DNA of 7,988 bases, taken from assembly GCA_036825655.1 (NCBI GenBank), contig DAISXU010000099.1, forward strand, positions 1-7,988, written 5' to 3'. Origin of the DNA: JALQTD01 sp036825655. GTDB lineage: Bacteria > Bacteroidota > Bacteroidia > Flavobacteriales_D > Sanyastnellaceae. Under the pieces are notes generated by a model that did not search any database, was not told the origin of the DNA, and worked only from the letters and a program-made list of their open reading frames with translations. Below are positions 1-5,261 of the stretch, piece after piece; within the stretch, counting starts at the first letter, position 1; each line of letters starts with the position of its first letter. Position numbers and translations under genes: made by a program.

Positions 1-1
1 G

Positions 2-1885
2 AGGTCTGTTGGTCGCGCGGTGAATGATTTGGAGGCGAAGGGGCACTCTGCGGAGGTCTTCGTGGTCGATAACCGGTCGGTAGATGGTTCTTGCGCCATG
101 GTGGCCCAAAAATTCCCTGACGTTCAGTTGATGGCTCTGGAGGAGAACGTGGGTTTTTCCAAAGGCAACAATGTCGCCATCCGTGCATCCAAAGGAAGGT
201 GGGTTCTTTTATTGAATCCAGACACCGTGGTGAAGGAGGATACGTTCTCCAAGGTTCTTGCCTATGCGGACGCTCAGCCTCGCATGGGAGGATTGGGGGT
301 TCCAATGGTCGATGGTGCAGGCCGGTACTTGCCTGAGTCTAAAAGGGGCTTGCCTACTCCTTGGGCTTCCCTTTGCAAGATCACGGGAGTCTATCGATTG
401 GCGCCGCGTTCTTCCAAATTCAACCGGTATTACTTCGGACACATTCAAAGGGAGGTAACGGCTCCCATTGAGATTTTGTCAGGGGCTTTCATGTGGATGC
501 GCCGTGAAGCTTTGGACACGGTGGGCCTGCTCGACGAATCCTATTTCATGTATGGTGAGGACATTGACTTGTCTTGGCGCTTGATTCAAGGTGGCTGGGA
601 AAACCACTACTTCTCCGAGACCTCCATCATTCACTACAAAGGTGAAAGCACGAAAAAGGGTTCATTGAATTACGTCAGCGTCTTTTACGGTGCCATGCTC
701 ATTTTTGCATCGACGCATTTTGAAGGTCGCCAAGCCAAGTTTCTGACTTGGTTGATTCGCTTGGCCATTTATTTGCGCGCTGGATTGGCTGTGTTGAAGC
801 GTTTAGTTGATCGTTGGGGCAGGCAGGTAAGCGAAGCTACCATGGTTTTTGTCGGCCTTCTGGCCATTTTACAGGGGTATTCCAAGTGGTCCGGCATCGT
901 GTACGATATGCCTTTAGCCGCTACTGCATTTGCTGTTTACACGTTGGTTTGGTTCCTCTCATTGACTTGGAGTGGAGGGTACGATCGCCCTTGGCGCATC
1001 GGATCCGTTCTCAGTGGAATTGGGATGGGGGGACTCATCCTTTTGGCAGGGTATGGTTTACTGCCCAAATCTGTTCAGTTTTCTCGAGCTGTGCTGGTTT
1101 TGGGGACCGCTTGGGCTGCCGTGGTGTTTTTGGGTTTTCGGTTGTTGTTCTTCAAGCGCCGTTGGAAGCACGCTCAAAAACGGAGGCGATTGGTTGTCGC
1201 TTCCCCTTCGGCCATGGGGGAGTTGTTGCCTATGCTAAGTGGGACGGGGAACGCTGGAGGTTGTTGGGCATTGACGCCAGAGCGCACAACCACGGATGAA
1301 TTGGGCGGAGTCCAAGTGTTAGGGACCTTGCAGGATTTGGCTGAGGCCATGCGCATTCACAGCATCAATGAGGTGGTATTCAATGGCAGGGAGTTGTCTG
1401 CAGCAGCCATCATCGATGCCATGACTTCGGTGGGGGAGCCTGGTGTACAATTTCGGATCGCCTGGGCGCCGGGAAGTCCGTTGATCGGGCCAGGAGGGCC
1501 AGAAGGGTTGGAAGGCTTTGTGGATGTTAGGCGTGCGATTCAGTCGCCTGTTTCTCGCAGGAAAAAACGGATGTTCGACGCAGTTTCTGCACTCATTTTA
1601 TTCCTCGCTTCACCAATTTTATGCATCTCCGGGCGTGTCGGTTGGGGACGAATGGCGGTCGGAGTGCTTTTTCAAAGAAGGACGTGGGTGGGGTACTCAG
1701 AACCTCGTAAAGGCCTGCCAACACTGAAGAAATCGGTGTTTCGCCGCTCAAGTTCAATGGATGTTCGAACGTCTCAACGATCGGATTTGGCCTACGCGCG
1801 AGATTATCGTTGGACAACAGACCTGTCCGTCGTCCGCAACGCCTTAATTTCGCAAAGCGCAATACAACGATATGGCAACGATTGA
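2..1885 (+). CDS. Family 2 glycosyltransferase with membrane and sugar-transferase-like C-terminal extension (5' partial)
   Basis: Probably transfers a sugar from a nucleotide-sugar donor during surface polysaccharide synthesis at the inner membrane. Numbering from the GTG codon at position 20, the GT-A fold shows VVDNRSVDGS (15-24), NVGFSKGNN (43-51), the metal-binding NPD (66-68) and GEDIDLSWR (179-187). The frame is open upstream of the GTG, and the preceding residues RSVGRA fit the usual LRSV helix of this family, so the real start lies before the window and GTG is internal. After residue 240 come about five hydrophobic segments (near 241-260, 272-288, 296-318, 328-350, 357-380), then a soluble stretch from about 389 resembling the nucleotide-binding-like domain of polyprenyl sugar transferases. 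KRMFDAVSALILFLASPIL (about 516-534) matches the membrane-anchor motif of bacterial sugar transferases, but the catalytic segment expected after it is not recognisable. The last 14 nt overlap the next gene. Family assignment is firm; donor, acceptor and the role of the C-terminus are unknown. Confidence 0.88.
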   Translation, partial: RSVGRAVNDLEAKGHSAEVFVVDNRSVDGSCAMVAQKFPDVQLMALEENVGFSKGNNVAIRASKGRWVLLLNPDTVVKEDTFSKVLAYADAQPRMGGLGVPMVDGAGRYLPESKRGLPTPWASLCKITGVYRLAPRSSKFNRYYFGHIQREVTAPIEILSGAFMWMRREALDTVGLLDESYFMYGEDIDLSWRLIQGGWENHYFSETSIIHYKGESTKKGSLNYVSVFYGAMLIFASTHFEGRQAKFLTWLIRLAIYLRAGLAVLKRLVDRWGRQVSEATMVFVGLLAILQGYSKWSGIVYDMPLAATAFAVYTLVWFLSLTWSGGYDRPWRIGSVLSGIGMGGLILLAGYGLLPKSVQFSRAVLVLGTAWAAVVFLGFRLLFFKRRWKHAQKRRRLVVASPSAMGELLPMLSGTGNAGGCWALTPERTTTDELGGVQVLGTLQDLAEAMRIHSINEVVFNGRELSAAAIIDAMTSVGEPGVQFRIAWAPGSPLIGPGGPEGLEGFVDVRRAIQSPVSRRKKRMFDAVSALILFLASPILCISGRVGWGRMAVGVLFQRRTWVGYSEPRKGLPTLKKSVFRRSSSMDVRTSQRSDLAYARDYRWTTDLSVVRNALISQSAIQRYGND

Positions 1886-3209
1886 AATTCTACTCCCGAA
1901 GATGGGGGAAAGTGTGGCAGAGGCCACCATTACAAATTTGGTAGCCCAGCCAGGGCAGTCGGTACAGGCGGATGAGCCCATCGTAGAAATTGCCACCGAT
2001 AAAGTGGATAGCGAAGTGCCAGCGCCTGAGGATGGCGTTTTGGTCGAATGGCTGGTCGCTGAAGGTGATGTTGTTCAAGTGGGGGCAGCGATCGCTAGGT
2101 ACGAGACAGGAGGAGCTGGGCCTGTTGCGGCTCAGGCTCCTGCTCAAACGTCTTCCTCCCCATCAACCGCACCTGCACCTGTGGAGTCTGTCATTGAGGC
2201 ATTGGAGGCGCCTTTGAATGGAATGCCACCTCGGGTCAGTGAATCTGGCAAGTTCTTTTCCCCTTTGGTGAGGAGCATTGCTGCCGCTGAAGGCGTAAGC
2301 GTTAGCGAGTTGGAAGCCATTGCAGGCAGCGGCAGTGACGGTCGGGTAACGAAGAAGGACATATTGAGTTTCATCGAACAACGTGGAACGGGATCAGTGC
2401 AGGTTGTTCCAGCTCCTGTTGTTGCAAATTCGGCACCGGCACCGGCACCGGCACCGGCACCTGTTCCTGCGGCGAAAGCAGCTACGAGCCTATCGGGGGG
2501 TGATGAGGTCATCGAAATGGACCGCATGCGGAAGATGATTGCGGAGCATATGGTACGGTCTGTGTCGACCAGCCCTCACGTTACTTCCTTCGTGGAAGCG
2601 GACGTGACCCGCATCGTGAATTGGCGAAAGAAGAACAAGGATGCTTTCCTCGCCAAGACAGGCGAGAAGTTGACCTTTACTCCCATGTTGGCTGAAGCCA
2701 TTGTCAAGGCCATTCGAGATTTTCCGGGTGTGAACGCACAAGTCGATGGAGACCGCATCATCATCAAGCGTGACATCCATTTGGGCATGGCTGCTGCATT
2801 GCCTTCGGGCAATTTGATCGTGCCCGTCATTCATCATGCAGATCAGTACAACTTGGTGGGTCTGGCGCGTAAAATCAATGACTTAGCGAACCGGGCTCGT
2901 GCTGGCAAGTTGGGACCCGATGACATCGCTGGCGGAACCTACACCATGTCCAATGTCGGAACCTTTGGGAATGTGATGGGCACCCCCATCATCAACCAAC
3001 CCCAGGTCGGAATATTGGCCTTGGGTGCCATCCGGAAGAAACCAGCGGTCATTGAAACCCCTGATGGCGATGTGATTGCGGTAAGGCATATGATGTTTCT
3101 CTCTCACAGCTACGATCACCGGGTTGTGGATGGCATGTTAGGCGGGAGCTTTGTTCGAAGGGTTGCAGACTATCTGGAAGGCTTCGACCCCGAACGCGCC
3201 ATTGATTAA
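1872..3209 (+). CDS. 2-oxo acid dehydrogenase complex E2 component (dihydrolipoamide acyltransferase)
   Basis: Core acyltransferase of a 2-oxo acid dehydrogenase complex: it carries the acyl group on a lipoyl arm from E1 and passes it to CoA in the cytoplasm. The 445 residues show the classical order. The N-terminal lipoyl domain (about 1-78) has the lipoylation lysine K44 in EIATDKVDSEVPAP. A Pro/Ala/Ser linker follows, then a peripheral subunit-binding domain (about 128-171, with the typical GSGSDGRVTKKDIL). A second Ala-Pro linker leads to the catalytic domain (about 210-445), which has the active-site motif DHRVVDG (H416, D420). One lipoyl domain and this length are usual. The TSFVEADVT and GTYTMSNVGTFG segments look most like branched-chain-type E2, but pyruvate or 2-oxoglutarate specificity cannot be excluded by eye. 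The ATG lies inside the end of the upstream glycosyltransferase gene, suggesting translational coupling; no strong Shine-Dalgarno is seen. E1 and E3 genes are not adjacent. Confidence 0.95.
   Translation: MATIEILLPKMGESVAEATITNLVAQPGQSVQADEPIVEIATDKVDSEVPAPEDGVLVEWLVAEGDVVQVGAAIARYETGGAGPVAAQAPAQTSSSPSTAPAPVESVIEALEAPLNGMPPRVSESGKFFSPLVRSIAAAEGVSVSELEAIAGSGSDGRVTKKDILSFIEQRGTGSVQVVPAPVVANSAPAPAPAPAPVPAAKAATSLSGGDEVIEMDRMRKMIAEHMVRSVSTSPHVTSFVEADVTRIVNWRKKNKDAFLAKTGEKLTFTPMLAEAIVKAIRDFPGVNAQVDGDRIIIKRDIHLGMAAALPSGNLIVPVIHHADQYNLVGLARKINDLANRARAGKLGPDDIAGGTYTMSNVGTFGNVMGTPIINQPQVGILALGAIRKKPAVIETPDGDVIAVRHMMFLSHSYDHRVVDGMLGGSFVRRVADYLEGFDPERAID
2431..2460 (+). repeat. Hexanucleotide tandem repeat (CGGCAC x5) in the E2 linker
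   Basis: Five perfect copies of CGGCAC in a row sit within the E2 gene and encode alternating Ala-Pro in the flexible linker between the subunit-binding and catalytic domains. Because the unit is 6 nt, copy-number change alters linker length by two residues without breaking the frame. Ala-Pro linkers are normal in E2 proteins; the perfect nucleotide identity suggests recent slippage. Confidence 0.85.
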
Positions 3210-3232
3210 TAACCACTCTTGAATCAGCGGCA

Positions 3233-4069
3233 ATGAACTGGTCCGAATTGAACTTGAAGCGTCCACTGGTGGTCTTGGATTTAGAGACAACGGGGACAGA
3301 TGTGGGCAAAGACCGCATTGTGGAGATTGCCATGATCAAGATTTCGCCCGATGGCTCCATCGTCAAAAAGCCTGAAAAGCGGGGAGCTGAGCATCGGATT
3401 TTGGTAAATCCTGAAATGGCAATTCCTCGGGAATCGAGTGAGGTCCACGGAGTTTGGGACGCGGATGTTGCCGGAAAGCACACCTTCAAGCAGTTGGCGC
3501 CTCGGCTTGTTCAATTCCTTGAAAATTGCGACCTCGCGGGTTTCAATAGCAACCGCTTTGACATTCCCATGCTCGCGGAAGAGTTCTTGCGGGTTGGAGT
3601 TGATTTTGGGCTAGAAGGCCGCAACCTCATTGACGTTCAAAACATCTTTCACAAGATGGAGCAGCGAACCCTTCGCGCGGCGTTTAAATTTTACTGCGGA
3701 AAAGAACTGGATGGGGCGCATGAGGCATTGCCTGATACGGAGGCTACGATGGAGATCCTGTTGGCCCAATTGGAGCGGTATCAACAATCCACTGTTTTGG
3801 ACAGCATGGGGGAGGCCATTGGTCCTGTGCCCACAGACATGGACGAATTGCATGTTTTTTGCCAACGACAACCGTTCGCAGACCTGGTTGGACGTTTTGT
3901 GTATGACGAGAATGGGCAAGTGCTTTTTAATTTTGGGCAGCACAAAGGGAAGTTGGTGAAAGAAGTGCTGGCCTTGAATCCGGGATATTTCGGGTGGATG
4001 ATGGACGCCGATTTTCCGAATTACACGAAGCGAACCCTCCGGAAAGTCTGGGAGGGCATGAATGCTTAA
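3233..4069 (+). CDS. DEDDh-family 3'-5' exonuclease (DnaQ-like) with C-terminal DUF3820-like domain
   Basis: Predicted metal-dependent exonuclease that removes nucleotides from 3' ends; it could act in DNA proofreading or repair, or on RNA. The 278-residue protein has all five DEDDh residues. D16 and E18 lie in VVLDLETTG (Exo I), D110 in LAGFNSNRFDIPML (Exo II), and H163 and D168 in AHEALPDTEATM (Exo III). The exonuclease domain covers about 11-182. After a short linker, residues about 219-275 form a second small domain with FNFGQHKGKLVKEV and NPGYFGWMMDADFP, resembling the DUF3820 type often attached to such nucleases; its role is unknown to me. It starts 23 nt after the E2 stop with no clear Shine-Dalgarno, and ends 3 nt before the next gene, so it is probably in the same transcript. 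No polymerase domain is attached, so a replicative role is only one option. Confidence 0.92.
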   Translation: MNWSELNLKRPLVVLDLETTGTDVGKDRIVEIAMIKISPDGSIVKKPEKRGAEHRILVNPEMAIPRESSEVHGVWDADVAGKHTFKQLAPRLVQFLENCDLAGFNSNRFDIPMLAEEFLRVGVDFGLEGRNLIDVQNIFHKMEQRTLRAAFKFYCGKELDGAHEALPDTEATMEILLAQLERYQQSTVLDSMGEAIGPVPTDMDELHVFCQRQPFADLVGRFVYDENGQVLFNFGQHKGKLVKEVLALNPGYFGWMMDADFPNYTKRTLRKVWEGMNA

Positions 4070-4072
4070 GGC

Positions 4073-5203
4073 ATGAAGAATGGGCATGCTGTGGTTCTGG
4101 TTTCTAATGATCTAACTTTCGATCAGCGGGTTCGGAAAACTTCTGCGACCTTGGAAGAATTGGGCTGGAGGGTATCTGTGCTTGGCCGCCTGATGCCTGA
4201 CTCCAAGGAGGTGCCTTGGACCCACCATGCGAAGAGGGTTCGGCTTCCATTTCACAGAGGTGTGGGCTTCTACAGCACGCTTCAAATCGCATTTTTTTGG
4301 AAGCTTCTCTGGAAGAAGGAGGTGGATATGATTTGGGCCAATGACTTGGACACCCTGTTGCCTGCTCATTTGGTGGGTTTTATGAGGAGAATTCCGGTGG
4401 TTTATGACAGCCATGAATATTTCACAGAAGCTGAGGGCCTCACGGGCCGCCCCTTTCAACGCAGCGTTTGGTTGGCATTGGAAAAATGGCTTTTACCCAA
4501 ACAACTCGCTGTCATTACTGTAAATGACGGGATAGCTGACGCTTATGCGCAACGGTATCCAAAAGGACGCTTTGGTCGGCCTATGGTGATCCGAAACATG
4601 CCCGTGAAGCGCCAAGTTCCGGTTCAGAAACAACCCGGCGTTTGGAAACAATGGGGCGTTCCAACAGATTTACCAATTGCCATTCTACAAGGGGCTTTCA
4701 TGGACCGAGACCGGGGAGCAAAATTGGCAGTGGAATCACTCGCATTCGGCACCGGTTGGAGGCTTGTTCTCGTGGGAGCTGGCCCTGAGTTTGATTGGGC
4801 TCAAGCGCAACAAAATCAATGGAATGGGCGGTTGCACTGCATTCCAAAGTTGCCCTTTGAAGAGCTAGCCCAACTGACGGCATCTTCTGACATTGGTTTG
4901 TCCTTGGATTTGGGAGTTCACGGTAATTTTTACATGAGTCTGCCCAACAAACTGTTCGATTACATCCATGCATGCATTCCAGTTATTGCCACTTCCATGC
5001 CCGAAGTCAAGCGTATCATAGAGAAATTTGATGTTGGCCAAATTTTAAATGAAACATCACCTTCGGCTCTTGCCCAAGCCATTGAGTCTATGATCGACGT
5101 AGACCCAGTTCAAATCCGAGCAAGGTGTTCCTTCGCAGCGGAGCAGTTGCATTGGGAGAGTGACTCAAAGAACATTCACAAAGCCATCATGTCGGTTTTT
5201 TGA
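4073..5203 (+). CDS. GT4-like glycosyltransferase (GT-B fold)
   Basis: Likely transfers a sugar from a nucleotide-sugar donor in cell-envelope polysaccharide or glycolipid synthesis, in the cytoplasm or at the inner membrane. The 376 residues have two Rossmann-like halves. The N-terminal half has SNDLTFDQRVRK (11-22) near the start, as in Bacteroidota acceptor-binding domains, and VVYDSHEYF with D112 and E115. The C-terminal half begins with ILQGAFMDRDRGAKLAVE, contains WRLVLVGAGPEFD, and carries the donor-binding segment LPNKLFDYIHACIPVIAT (290-307), equivalent to the E-x7-E/KxxEY region of GT4 enzymes. No signal peptide or strong membrane helix is visible. The gene begins 3 nt after the exonuclease stop, implying coupling. 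It could cooperate with the family 2 enzyme at the start of the window, but their substrates cannot be read from sequence. Confidence 0.88.
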   Translation: MKNGHAVVLVSNDLTFDQRVRKTSATLEELGWRVSVLGRLMPDSKEVPWTHHAKRVRLPFHRGVGFYSTLQIAFFWKLLWKKEVDMIWANDLDTLLPAHLVGFMRRIPVVYDSHEYFTEAEGLTGRPFQRSVWLALEKWLLPKQLAVITVNDGIADAYAQRYPKGRFGRPMVIRNMPVKRQVPVQKQPGVWKQWGVPTDLPIAILQGAFMDRDRGAKLAVESLAFGTGWRLVLVGAGPEFDWAQAQQNQWNGRLHCIPKLPFEELAQLTASSDIGLSLDLGVHGNFYMSLPNKLFDYIHACIPVIATSMPEVKRIIEKFDVGQILNETSPSALAQAIESMIDVDPVQIRARCSFAAEQLHWESDSKNIHKAIMSVF

Positions 5204-5261
5204 TAAAATTCCCGAAATTACCGCCGTTTCCGAGCAAGTTTGGGAACATAAGGAAACCTGC
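5204..5261 (+). promoter_or_regulatory. Intergenic leader of the lectin/Ig gene with Shine-Dalgarno-like site
   Basis: This 58-nt gap is the longest in the window and separates the four-gene block from the surface-protein gene. AAGGA at 5250-5254 ends 7 nt before the ATG at 5262, which is good ribosome-binding spacing and supports that start. I see no convincing Bacteroidota promoter (TTG then TAnnTTTG) and no strong terminator hairpin, so either read-through from upstream or a promoter inside the preceding gene is possible. Confidence 0.4.

Noticed and set aside
20..22. GTG as the start codon of the first glycosyltransferase
   Set aside because: The frame is open upstream to the window edge and the preceding residues fit the family's LRSV helix, so the gene is cut by the window and the GTG is internal.
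814..1299. 161-codon forward open frame in another frame
   Set aside because: It overlaps the continuous glycosyltransferase frame and its product is rich in Cys, Arg and Trp with no domain; a shadow frame.
2144..2527. 127-codon reverse-strand open frame
   Set aside because: It is antisense to the Ala-Pro-rich E2 linker; the low-complexity Gly/Ala product is a by-product of the repeat, and the + strand gene is unmistakable.
3611..4087. 158-codon reverse-strand open frame
   Set aside because: It lies antisense to the well-supported exonuclease gene and its translation resembles no family.
5209..5246. TTCCC...GGGAA as a terminator hairpin after the GT4-like gene
   Set aside because: Only a 5-bp stem with a 28-nt loop and no U-run; too weak to support.
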